Source: Pseudomonas sp. JAI120 (GTDB lineage: Bacteria > Pseudomonadota > Gammaproteobacteria > Pseudomonadales > Pseudomonadaceae). Taken from it: a stretch of 64,000 nt of DNA. This document shows positions 9,015 to 19,789 of this stretch, in pieces. Under the pieces are notes generated by a model, which saw nothing but the letters and a program-made list of their open reading frames with translations, ran no database searches and was not told the origin of the DNA. The DNA is taken from positions 1,975,378-2,039,377 of the forward strand of contig NZ_JACHCZ010000001.1 of NCBI RefSeq assembly GCF_014207255.1, in the 5' to 3' direction. The translations under genes and the position numbers were made by a program. Numbering within the stretch: position 1 is the first letter of the stretch; the number at the start of each line of letters is the position of its first letter.

Positions 9015-10181
9015 TCATTGTGCCTGCAACACCTCATCCGCCCGACCGCCCTCTTCCTGGATCACCAGGTGAATGAAGTGCAGCTTGGCGATCACCGCCG
9101 GTGGCAGCACAAACGGGTAGAAATCCGGCTGGCCCATGGCACGGGAGAGTTCATTGAGCATGCCGGCCAGTTCGATCCAGGCGTTGACGAAGGACAGGAA
9201 TGCAACACCGCCGGGATGCTCGGGGTCGTAGAGCGTGGTGAGGGGGAATGGCTGGTAATCCAGGTCCATCTCACGGGCGCTCATGCCAAAGCCCAGGGCG
9301 GTGTCGACGGCGTCCATCATGTGCAGGTAGTGAGCCCAGGTCTCCGCCCAGTCTTCCCAGGGATGCATGGTGGCGTAGGCACTGACGCTGGTTTGCTGCC
9401 AGTCGGGGCGCGGGCCGTTCTGGTAGTGCTGGTCGAGGGCGTCGGCGTAACTGGCGCGCTCGTCGCCGAACAACTGGCGAAAAGGCTCCAGCCAGTGGCT
9501 GTTGGCGATCAGGCGGTCCCAGTAATAGTGGCCGACCTCATGGCGAAAATGGCCCAGCAAGGTGCGGTAGGGTTCGCGCATCTGCACCCGGATTTTTTCG
9601 CGGTGGGCGTCGTCAGCTTCCTTGATGTCAAGGGTGACCAGGCCGTTGGCATGCCCGGTCATGGGCGCGTTGCCTTCCAGGTCGATGCCGACGAAGTCGA
9701 ACGCCAGGCCGCTATCCTCGTCGACGCTCTTGGGCACTACTTGCAGGCCCAGGCTGATCAACTGCGCCACCAGCCGGCGCTTGGCGGTCTCCACCTTGCT
9801 CCAGCGCTCGGGGTTCTCCGGGATCGACAGGTCGGGGATGGTGCGGTTGAGGCTGCACGCCACACACAGCGGCGCAGTGCTGTGGGCGGGAATCAGCCAG
9901 TTGCAGGCCGCCGCGGTGTCGAGGTTGGCACAACGGCGAAAAGCGCCGGCGTCGAGGTTGTCGTCTTGCAGCCAGGTGCCTTCCACGGGCCCGGGCTGCA
10001 GGGAGGACAAGCGGCTTTGCTGCGGCTGATAGCCCAGCAGCGCCTGGCAGGCCAGGCATTGGCTGTTGCGAAAGAACAGCGCTTGCCCGCACCGACACTG
10101 CCACACCTTGCTGTTGCGCGAGGTTTCGGCCATGAACGGTGCAGCGATGCGCGAACTGAGTTGCTCGAAGTAGCGGAACAT
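9015..10181 (-). CDS. Putative zinc-binding metallopeptidase with N-terminal zinc ribbon
   Basis: A 388-residue protein. Cysteines C29, C31, C42 and C45 (CRCGQ...CLAC) form an N-terminal zinc-ribbon-like knuckle, and further Cys residues occur near 84, 93, 106 and 109. The gluzincin-type motif HEVGHYYWD starts at about residue 214, giving metal ligands H214 and H218 and catalytic E215. This is the Peptidase_Mx/DUF2248-type family. No signal peptide is present, so it is probably cytoplasmic. It lies downstream of ligA on the same strand, separated by about 120 bases that contain a REP element. The substrate is unknown. Confidence 0.85.
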   Translation of the reverse strand: MFRYFEQLSSRIAAPFMAETSRNSKVWQCRCGQALFFRNSQCLACQALLGYQPQQSRLSSLQPGPVEGTWLQDDNLDAGAFRRCANLDTAAACNWLIPAHSTAPLCVACSLNRTIPDLSIPENPERWSKVETAKRRLVAQLISLGLQVVPKSVDEDSGLAFDFVGIDLEGNAPMTGHANGLVTLDIKEADDAHREKIRVQMREPYRTLLGHFRHEVGHYYWDRLIANSHWLEPFRQLFGDERASYADALDQHYQNGPRPDWQQTSVSAYATMHPWEDWAETWAHYLHMMDAVDTALGFGMSAREMDLDYQPFPLTTLYDPEHPGGVAFLSFVNAWIELAGMLNELSRAMGQPDFYPFVLPPAVIAKLHFIHLVIQEEGGRADEVLQAQ

Positions 10182-10247
10182 GGCGATCTCTCCCTGGGTG
10201 ACTGAGACTAGATCATTTAGGACTCAGGATCGTTCCACTTTCCTTCT

Positions 10248-10291
10248 GGGGCTGCGTCGCAGCCCGGCGCGGGGCAAGCCCGCTCACCACA
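10248..10291 (-). repeat. REP-type palindromic element
   Basis: Contains the palindrome GGGCTGCGTCGCAGCCC next to a GCGGGGCAAGCCCGC hairpin. It lies between ligA and the metallopeptidase gene. The same unit recurs twice on either side of the pyrD 3' end. Confidence 0.7.
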
Positions 10292-10300
10292 GGCGCCGCG

Positions 10301-12706
<2,406 letters not shown>

Positions 12707-12753
12707 TCAAATGTTGGTGCGCTTATTCTAATGACAACGCTGGAAACCAATCC

Positions 12754-13617
12754 TCAGCGTTTCTGTGTCAGGGCGCGACGCTCGAACTCGACGATGCGCT
12801 GACGGTAGTGTTCGATGGTCTGGGCGGTCAGGACGCTGCGTTGGTCGTCCTTGAGCTCGCCGTTGAGTTCCTGTGACAGCTTGCGGGCAGCGGCCACCAT
12901 CACGTCGAACGCTTGTTTCGGGTGACGCGGGCCCGGCAGGCCGAGGAAGAAGCTCACCGCAGGGGTACTGAACAGGTCAATGTCGTCAAGGTCGAAGGTG
13001 CCTGGCTTGACTGCGTTAGCCATGGAGAACAGCACTTCGCCGTTGCCGGCCATGCTTTCGTGGCGGTGGAAAATATCCATCTCGCCAAAGCGCAGGCCGC
13101 TTTCGAGGATGTTCTGCAACAGCGCCGGGCCCTTGAAGCCGGCCGCGTCGCGGCAGATCACGCTGATCACCAGCACTTCTTCAGCGGCAGGCTGATCGTT
13201 GACCGATTGACGCGGCGCATTCTTGCCAGCGTTTTCATCCGGGAAATCATCGTCGCGGCTGCTGAAGCTCGGGCCTTCATCGACATCGAGGTTCAGGTCA
13301 CCCTGATGCGGTTCGGCAACGCTGGCGCTGCCACGCTTGCCACGCTTGGAGGATGGCTCGCGGGCTTCACGCACCGGCGCGCTCATCGACGGCAAGTCAT
13401 GCTCGTCCAGTTGCGGTTCCTTATGGGTATCCAGCACACGGGGCGGCCCCAGCAGCTCGGCGCTGCCGTCGTCGTCAGGCAAGTTGGACAGGTTGCGGTC
13501 CAGACGGAATTTGAGCTTGCCCTTGCCACCGCGCATGCGGCGCCAGCCATCAAAAAGAATACCGGCAATCACAATGATGCCGATGACGATCAGCCACTCG
13601 CGCAGACCGATTTCCAT
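12754..13617 (-). CDS. zipA: Cell division protein ZipA
   Basis: 287 residues. A single N-terminal membrane anchor ([20 protein letters not shown]) is followed by basic residues, a charged, Pro-containing linker (about residues 30-140), and the C-terminal FtsZ-binding domain (about 145-285). ZipA tethers the FtsZ ring to the inner membrane. The start MEIGLREWL fits the family; the upstream frame adds 19 residues before the anchor. It lies between smc and ligA on the same strand, the conserved pseudomonad order. Confidence 0.95.
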   Translation of the reverse strand: MEIGLREWLIVIGIIVIAGILFDGWRRMRGGKGKLKFRLDRNLSNLPDDDGSAELLGPPRVLDTHKEPQLDEHDLPSMSAPVREAREPSSKRGKRGSASVAEPHQGDLNLDVDEGPSFSSRDDDFPDENAGKNAPRQSVNDQPAAEEVLVISVICRDAAGFKGPALLQNILESGLRFGEMDIFHRHESMAGNGEVLFSMANAVKPGTFDLDDIDLFSTPAVSFFLGLPGPRHPKQAFDVMVAAARKLSQELNGELKDDQRSVLTAQTIEHYRQRIVEFERRALTQKR

Positions 13618-13848
13618 GTAATCCCGTGCCTCTAATAAAAAATGCTGAAAAATAAGGGGTTTAGCACCGTGCAAACCGCTTTAAAACGTGGCGCCAACTC
13701 TATGTTCTGACTGACGTTTTGCCCACGCATACGAAAAATTGACATTAAACTAGCACGACCAAAGATAACTTTACACAGTTGACGCGAAATGTGTCGAATT
13801 GCCAGCTTTCAGGCATAGTAGGCAATCTCCTACAGCAGGCGCCGACTG

Positions 13849-13905
13849 TGAGCTACAAGCCCTGAGCTACAAGCTTCAAGCCAACTCACTTGCTGCTTGA
13901 AGCTT
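13849..13905. repeat. Tandem plus inverted repeat between smc and zipA
   Basis: TGAGCTACAAGC occurs at 13849-13860 and again at 13863-13874. AAGCTTCAAGC (13871-13881) pairs with GCTTGAAGCTT (13895-13905) to make an 11-bp stem right behind the smc stop codon. It may act as a transcription or mRNA-end signal for smc. No T run follows, so a classic intrinsic terminator is not claimed. The remaining bases of the 13618-13909 gap hold nothing I could assign. Confidence 0.5.
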
Positions 13906-13909
13906 GCCG

Positions 13910-16900
13910 CTAGGCGTCCACCATCGCCATCGCTTCTTCGACATCCACAGCGACCAAACGTGAACAGCCCGGTTCATGCATTGTCACCCCCATCAACTGA
14001 TCAGCCATTTCCATGGCGATCTTGTTGTGGGTGATATAGATGAACTGCACCGTCTGGGACATCTCCTTGACCAGTCGCGCATAGCGTCCAACGTTAGCGT
14101 CATCCAGTGGTGCGTCAACTTCGTCGAGCATGCAGAACGGCGCCGGGTTCAACTTGAAGATGGCAAACACCAGGGCCAATGCGGTCAGGGCTTTTTCGCC
14201 GCCGGACAACAAATGGATGGTGCTGTTCTTCTTGCCCGGAGGCCGCGCCATGATCGTTACCCCTGTATCGAGTAGATCTTCGCCCGTCAGTTCCAAGTAA
14301 GCGCTGCCACCACCGAAAACTTTCGGGAATAACGCCTGTAAACCGCCATTAATCTGATCAAAGGTATCTTTGAAGCGGTTACGGGTTTCCTTGTCGATCT
14401 TGCGGATCACGTTTTCCAGGGTGTCCAGGGCTTCCACCAGGTCGGCGTCCTGGGCATCCAGATAACGTTTACGCTCGGACTGCTGTTGGTATTCATCGAT
14501 GGCGGCGAGGTTGATCGCGCCGAGTCGCTGGATACGTGCGGCAATCCGTTCAAGTTCTTCTTCGGCCTCTTTCTCGTTGGCCAGGGCGGTCAAGGTGTTG
14601 AGCACGCCATGCAAGTCGTAGCCGTCTTCGAGCAATTGGTCTTGCAGGGTCTTGCGGCGCACGGTCAAAGCTTGCCATTCCATGCGCTGTTGTTCGAGCT
14701 GGCCGCGAATCAGCTGGGATTGCTGCTCGGCCTGGGTCCGGCGTTTTTCCGCATCGCGCAGTTCGCGATCGGCATCTTCCAGGGCGATCTGCGCGGTCTT
14801 GAGTTCTTCGTCGACGGTCATGCGTTTGTCGAGCAACTCTTCAAGCTTGAGGCGCAACTCTTCCAGCGGCGCTTCGCCCTCCTCCAGGTTGAGACTCAGT
14901 TGCTCGCGCTTTTCGGTCAGGCGTTCGGACTGCATTTCCAGGCGTTCAAGAGCCTGGGCCGTGGAATTGTGCTGGGCCTTGAGCGAACCCAGGCGCACTG
15001 CCAACTGATGGGCGTGGTCCTTGTGCTGGCGGGCTTCCTGGCGCACACGATCAAGGCGCTCGCGCAGGCTGTCACGCTGGGCCAGCAGCAGTTCACGCTG
15101 CTCGGTGTCCAGGGCCATGCTGTCGAGGGCTTCCTGCAATTGCAGGCGCGCTTCGCCGATCTGTTCGTGTTCGAGGGCGCGCTGCTCGCCCATCTCCGCC
15201 ACTTCTTCGTCGAGGCGGGTGCGGCGCAGGGTCAGTTGCTCGGCCTTGGCTTTGCTCGCGGAGAGCTGCGCTTTTAATTCGCCTTGCTGGCGCGCTTCGT
15301 CCTGCAACAGGCGGCGCAGGTGTTCGCGGCCGGTCTCTTGCTGGCGCTGGGTGGCGCGCAGGGTTTGCAGTTCGGTTTCGAGGCTTTCCAGGGTGGCTTC
15401 GCGCTCTTCACGCTCGGCGATCAGGTTGACGATTTCCTGGCCACGGGCCAGAACGCCGCTTTCCGCTTCACTGGCACGGCGCACTCGCAGGAAGTGGCGG
15501 CCGACCCAGTAACCGTCGCGGCTGATCAGGCTTTCGCCGGCAGCCAGTTGACCGCGCTGGGCCAGGGCCTGCTCCAGGGACTCCACCGGTTTGACCTGGC
15601 CCAGCCACGGCGACAGGTCAATTGCCGCCTCGACCTTGTCCAGCAGGCTGCCCGGCACCCGCGTGCCATCAGCGGCGGGGCTGAGCAAACGCAGGTCACC
15701 CTGGGTAAAACCGGCCAGGTCGAAGCCGCCAAAATCATCCACCAGCACGGCTTGCAGGTCGGCGCCTAAAACGGTCTCTACCGCCAGCTCCCAACCGGCT
15801 TCAACCTTCAAGCCTTCGGCCAAACGCGGACGCTCGGCCAGGTGCTGATCACGCAGCCATTCGGCGGTGCCGGTGCCTGGGTCCAACGCCGCTTGCTGCA
15901 AGGCTTCAAGGGACGCCAGCCGGCCATTGAGCCGCTGCAAATCGCCCTGGGCCTGCTGCTGGGCCTGGGTCGCCTGTTGCAGTTGCTGACGCAGTTGCTC
16001 CAGGCGCTCCACTTGTTGTTCTTCGCTGGCTTCCAGCTCCTCCAGCGTCATTTCGCTTTCGGCCAGTTGCTCGCTGAGTTCCATGATCGCCGCGTCTTCC
16101 GGGTCGGCGGCAAGCAGCACCCGCTCTTCCTGCAGACGACGCTGGCGTTCGGCCAGGCGTTCCATGCTGGTTTCCAGTTGCTGGATGCGCGACTGCTGCA
16201 CCTCGGCCTGGCGCCGCGGTTCGGCAGATTGCAGGTTGAAGGCGTCCCACTGCTCCTGCCAACCGTGCATGGTGGTTTCGGCTTCTTCCAGCGCAGCGGC
16301 GGCCTCTTCGGCGGCGGCGTTGGTGATCTCCTGCTCGGGGGTGAGCATGTCCAGCTCTTCGCCCAACGTCAGCAGCAAGGTGCGGTCGTGGCCCAGGTGC
16401 GATTCGGTTTCCAGGCGCGCGCGTTCGGCTTCCTTCAAATCGTCCTGCAACTGACGCAGGCGCTGCTGGCCGTGCTGGATGCTTTGCTCGACCCGGGCGA
16501 TATCGCCGCCCACCGAATAGAAGCGGCCCTGCACCAGATTGAAGCGTTCGGACAGGTCATGGTGCCCGTCGCGCAGGCGCTCGATGGCGGCGTCGGCATT
16601 GCGCTGCTCGGCCACCAGGGCCTCGAAGCTTATTTCCTGGGTGCCGATGATCGCTTCGCGCTGGCCCACTTGGTCATTCAGCGCCTGCCAGCGCAGGGCC
16701 GACAGTTGCGCCTTGAGCTGGCGCTCTTCGCCCTTGTATTCCTGATACTTCTCGGCAGCCTGGGCCTGGCGGTGCAGGCGCTCCAACTGGCGCTCCAGCT
16801 CTTCGCGCAGGTCGGTGAGGCGGGCAAGGTTTTCATGGGTGCGGCGGATACGGTTTTCGGTCTCGCGGCGGCGCTCCTTGTACTTGGAGATACCGGCCGC

Positions 16901-17398
16901 CTCCTCGATAAAGTTGCGCAGGTCTTCGGGCTTGGCTTCGATCAGCTTGGAGATCATGCCCTGTTCGATGATCGAATAGCTGCGCGGGCCCAGGCCGGTG
17001 CCGAGGAAGATGTCGGTAATGTCCCGGCGTCGGCACTTGGTGCCGTTGAGGAAGTAACTGTTCTGGCTGTCGCGCGTCACCTTGCGGCGGATGGAGATTT
17101 CCGCGTAGGCCGCGTATTCGCCGATCAGGGTGCCGTCGGAGTTGTCGAACACCAGTTCGATGCTGGCCTGGCTCACTGGCTTGCGGCTGGTGGAGCCGTT
17201 GAAGATGACGTCGGTCATCGACTCGCCACGCAGGTTTTTTGCCGAGCTCTCGCCCATCACCCAGCGTACGGCGTCGATGATGTTCGACTTGCCGCAGCCA
17301 TTGGGCCCGACCACTGCCGCCATGTTACTGGGGAAGTTCACCGTGGTCGGGTCGACGAAGGATTTGAACCCCGCCAGTTTGATGCACTTGAGCCGCAC
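13910..17398 (-). CDS. smc: Chromosome segregation protein SMC
   Basis: 1162 residues. Walker A GPNGCGKSN is at residues 31-39 of the N-terminal ATPase half. Two long coiled-coil arms rich in Glu, Gln, Arg and Leu flank a central hinge (about residues 500-640). The C-terminal half holds the ABC signature LSGGEKALTALAL and Walker B FCMLDEVDAPLDDAN. It acts as a dimer with ScpA/ScpB to compact and segregate the chromosome. The GntR gene upstream ends two bases before this start, so the two genes are probably co-transcribed. Confidence 0.97.
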   Translation of the reverse strand: MRLKCIKLAGFKSFVDPTTVNFPSNMAAVVGPNGCGKSNIIDAVRWVMGESSAKNLRGESMTDVIFNGSTSRKPVSQASIELVFDNSDGTLIGEYAAYAEISIRRKVTRDSQNSYFLNGTKCRRRDITDIFLGTGLGPRSYSIIEQGMISKLIEAKPEDLRNFIEEAAGISKYKERRRETENRIRRTHENLARLTDLREELERQLERLHRQAQAAEKYQEYKGEERQLKAQLSALRWQALNDQVGQREAIIGTQEISFEALVAEQRNADAAIERLRDGHHDLSERFNLVQGRFYSVGGDIARVEQSIQHGQQRLRQLQDDLKEAERARLETESHLGHDRTLLLTLGEELDMLTPEQEITNAAAEEAAAALEEAETTMHGWQEQWDAFNLQSAEPRRQAEVQQSRIQQLETSMERLAERQRRLQEERVLLAADPEDAAIMELSEQLAESEMTLEELEASEEQQVERLEQLRQQLQQATQAQQQAQGDLQRLNGRLASLEALQQAALDPGTGTAEWLRDQHLAERPRLAEGLKVEAGWELAVETVLGADLQAVLVDDFGGFDLAGFTQGDLRLLSPAADGTRVPGSLLDKVEAAIDLSPWLGQVKPVESLEQALAQRGQLAAGESLISRDGYWVGRHFLRVRRASEAESGVLARGQEIVNLIAEREEREATLESLETELQTLRATQRQQETGREHLRRLLQDEARQQGELKAQLSASKAKAEQLTLRRTRLDEEVAEMGEQRALEHEQIGEARLQLQEALDSMALDTEQRELLLAQRDSLRERLDRVRQEARQHKDHAHQLAVRLGSLKAQHNSTAQALERLEMQSERLTEKREQLSLNLEEGEAPLEELRLKLEELLDKRMTVDEELKTAQIALEDADRELRDAEKRRTQAEQQSQLIRGQLEQQRMEWQALTVRRKTLQDQLLEDGYDLHGVLNTLTALANEKEAEEELERIAARIQRLGAINLAAIDEYQQQSERKRYLDAQDADLVEALDTLENVIRKIDKETRNRFKDTFDQINGGLQALFPKVFGGGSAYLELTGEDLLDTGVTIMARPPGKKNSTIHLLSGGEKALTALALVFAIFKLNPAPFCMLDEVDAPLDDANVGRYARLVKEMSQTVQFIYITHNKIAMEMADQLMGVTMHEPGCSRLVAVDVEEAMAMVDA

Positions 17399-17400
17399 GC

Positions 17401-18060
17401 TTAGGCGTCCGCCAACGCAGCGATGACCAGCGAGCTGCTGCGCTCGCAGTAGGCCGACAGCACCTGGCGAATCTGCAGCAGGTCACGGGCGAGCACGGCG
17501 GCGAGCAGTTGCTCGAACAGCGCCAGGTACTCACTCATGGACGCCTTACGCTGATCCAGGGCCAGGTAATAGGCGCGGTTCATCGCTGGCTGCAGGTTCT
17601 CGACGGTTTCCTGCAAATACGGGTTGTTGGCAAAGGGGTACGCGGCGCGCATCACATTGAAGCATTCTTCGACAAAGGCGCGGATGTCCTGGCGCTCGAA
17701 ATTGCCCACCAGACGCTGCTGGATCTGCACGAACGGCGCCATGTCGGCCTGGGACTGCCAACCCTGGGCAACCGCATTGCCGAGCAGGATATACAGCTCG
17801 CTCATCAGCGTGCACAGGCTCTGCACCTTGTGCGCAGTGAGTTCGGTGACGTGGGCGCCACGGCGCGGCAGGATCGCAATCAGGTGGCGGCGTTCGAGGA
17901 TCAGCAAAGCTTCACGTACAGAGCCACGGCTGACATTGAGCGCCAGCGTGACTTTCTGCTCCTGGATCCGCTCCCCAGGCTTGAGATCGCCGCGAATGAT
18001 ACGTTCGGCGAGGTGATGAGCGATTTGCTCGGCGAGACTGTCCGGCGCCTTGAACGTCAT
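17401..18060 (-). CDS. GntR-family (FCD-type) transcriptional regulator next to xdhABC
   Basis: 219 residues: an N-terminal winged helix (about 8-75, with AERIIRGDLKPGERI and VSRGSVREALLILERR) and an all-helical FCD ligand-binding domain (about 80-215). It is divergent from xdhA, and the shared 280-base region carries palindromes over a good xdhA promoter. A role as repressor of the purine-degradation genes is therefore likely, by inference from position. It abuts smc and may be co-transcribed with it. Confidence 0.9.
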   Translation of the reverse strand: MTFKAPDSLAEQIAHHLAERIIRGDLKPGERIQEQKVTLALNVSRGSVREALLILERRHLIAILPRRGAHVTELTAHKVQSLCTLMSELYILLGNAVAQGWQSQADMAPFVQIQQRLVGNFERQDIRAFVEECFNVMRAAYPFANNPYLQETVENLQPAMNRAYYLALDQRKASMSEYLALFEQLLAAVLARDLLQIRQVLSAYCERSSSLVIAALADA

Positions 18061-18243
18061 GTTTTCCCTTCAAAATCTTCTATCGATACAAGCGCGGCAG
18101 TGTAGCGCATTGGCCCGCTGATGGCGCTACGCCCACGGTGGCGAATTTGGCATGAAATAAGCAGCACTGAAAACCCACACGCCCCCAAAAACGCCGGTTT
18201 CAGAAGACTGAACCATAATTGAAAGTGTTGCGATCGCAATTTC

Positions 18244-18281
18244 CTGACCTTCTGGTCAGAAAATCGTTGACCGAAAAGTCA
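18244..18281. promoter_or_regulatory. Candidate operator pair in the gntR-xdhA intergenic region
   Basis: CTGACC-TTCT-GGTCAG (18244-18259) is a perfect 6-bp-arm palindrome. A second, weaker palindrome with TGAC and GTCA arms (18268-18281) overlaps the -35 element and spacer of the xdhA promoter. This position suits a repressor site for the divergent GntR protein. Confidence 0.55.
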
Positions 18282-18295
18282 GACATGACTAGATT
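18267..18295 (+). promoter_or_regulatory. Probable sigma-70 promoter of xdhABC
   Basis: TTGACC (18267-18272) and TAGATT (18290-18295) are separated by exactly 17 bases, 45 bases upstream of the xdhA start codon. Confidence 0.65.
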
Positions 18296-18340
18296 CGGCG
18301 CAAAGCGGTTAACAACAATAATGAGTCTGCGAGGCCTTCC

Positions 18341-19789
18341 GTGATCCAGTTTTTACTTAACCAGGAACTCCGTAGCGAGCACGCCCTGGACCCCAACCTC
18401 ACCGTGCTCAACTATCTTCGCGAGCATGTGGGTAAACCCGGTACCAAGGAAGGCTGCGCCAGCGGCGACTGCGGCGCGTGCACCGTGGTGGTCGGCGAGT
18501 TGCACACCGACCCTCAGGGCGTTGAGCAGATCCGTTATCGCAGCCTCAATTCCTGCTTGACATTTGTCTCGTCGCTGCACGGCAAACAACTGATCAGCGT
18601 CGAAGACCTCAAGCACCAGGGCCAACTGCACAGCGTGCAACAGGCCATGGTGGAGTGCCACGGTTCGCAATGCGGCTTTTGCACCCCAGGTTTTGTGATG
18701 TCGCTGTTCGCCCTGCAAAAGAACAGCGACGCTCCCGACAGCCAAAAAGCTCACGAAGCCCTGGCCGGCAACCTGTGCCGCTGCACCGGTTATCGGCCGA
18801 TCCTCGCCGCCGCCGAACAGGCCTGCTGCAATAAACCGGTGGACCAGTTCGACAGCCGCCAGGCCGAGACCATCGCCCGCCTCAAAGCCATCGCGCCGAC
18901 CCAAACCGGTGAACTCAACAGCGGCGACAAACGCTGCCTGGTGCCACTCACCGTTGCCGACCTGGCCGACCTCTACGATGCCTACCCCCAAGCCCGCCTG
19001 CTGGCCGGCGGCACCGACCTGGCCCTGGAAGTCACCCAGTTCCACCGCACCCTGCCGGTGATGATCTATGTCGGCAATATTGAAGAGATGAAGCGCATCG
19101 AGCGCTTCGACGACCGCCTGGAAATCGGCGCCGCCACGGCCCTCTCCGACTGCTACACCGCGCTGCACCACGAATACCCGGATTTCGGCGACCTGCTGCA
19201 CCGCTTCGCCTCCCTGCAAATCCGCAACCAGGGCACCCTCGGCGGCAATATCGGCAACGCTTCACCGATTGGCGATTCGCCGCCGCTGCTGATAGCCCTC
19301 GGCGCGCAGATCGTGCTGTGCAAAGGCAACGTGCGCCGTACGTTGGCGCTGGAAGACTACTTCATCGACTACCGTGTGACGGCGCGCCAGGACAGCGAGT
19401 TCATCGAGAAAATTATCGTTCCTAAAGGCCACGCGTTGTTCCGTGCCTACAAGGTTTCCAAGCGCCTGGACGATGATATTTCCGCCGTCTGCGCTGCATT
19501 CAATCTGAAGATCGACAACGGTGTGATCAGTGAGGCCCGCGTCGCCTTTGGCGGCATGGCCGCCACGCCAAAACGCGCGAAAAGCTGCGAAGCCGTGTTG
19601 GTCGGCGCCACTTGGAACGCCGCCACCGTCGAGAAAGCCTGCGCCGCCCTGGCCGAGGACTTCACCCCGCTGTCGGACTTCCGCGCCAGTAAGGAATACC
19701 GCCTGCTCAGCGCGCAGAACCTGCTGCGCAAATACTTCATCGAACTGCAAACGCCGCACATCGAGACTCGGGTGACCGCTTATGTCTAA
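18341..19789 (+). CDS. xdhA: Xanthine dehydrogenase small subunit
   Basis: 482 residues. The N-terminal half carries two [2Fe-2S] modules: plant-type ferredoxin cysteines in EGCASGDCGACTVV and the all-helical CGFCTPGF/CRCTGYRP cluster. The C-terminal half is the FAD-binding domain (RLLAGGTDLAL; LGGNIGNASPIGDSPP). It passes electrons from the molybdenum subunit XdhB to NAD in hypoxanthine and xanthine oxidation. The start is GTG with a GAGG motif nine bases before it. It overlaps xdhB by eight bases, consistent with translational coupling. Confidence 0.96.
   Translation: MIQFLLNQELRSEHALDPNLTVLNYLREHVGKPGTKEGCASGDCGACTVVVGELHTDPQGVEQIRYRSLNSCLTFVSSLHGKQLISVEDLKHQGQLHSVQQAMVECHGSQCGFCTPGFVMSLFALQKNSDAPDSQKAHEALAGNLCRCTGYRPILAAAEQACCNKPVDQFDSRQAETIARLKAIAPTQTGELNSGDKRCLVPLTVADLADLYDAYPQARLLAGGTDLALEVTQFHRTLPVMIYVGNIEEMKRIERFDDRLEIGAATALSDCYTALHHEYPDFGDLLHRFASLQIRNQGTLGGNIGNASPIGDSPPLLIALGAQIVLCKGNVRRTLALEDYFIDYRVTARQDSEFIEKIIVPKGHALFRAYKVSKRLDDDISAVCAAFNLKIDNGVISEARVAFGGMAATPKRAKSCEAVLVGATWNAATVEKACAALAEDFTPLSDFRASKEYRLLSAQNLLRKYFIELQTPHIETRVTAYV

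Noticed and set aside
15842..17404. A 520-codon open frame opposite smc, with similar long frames opposite ligA, rlmL, zipA and dnaX
   Set aside because: They are antisense shadows of well-supported genes and show low-complexity composition rich in Leu, Gly, Gln, His or Arg with no recognisable domain.
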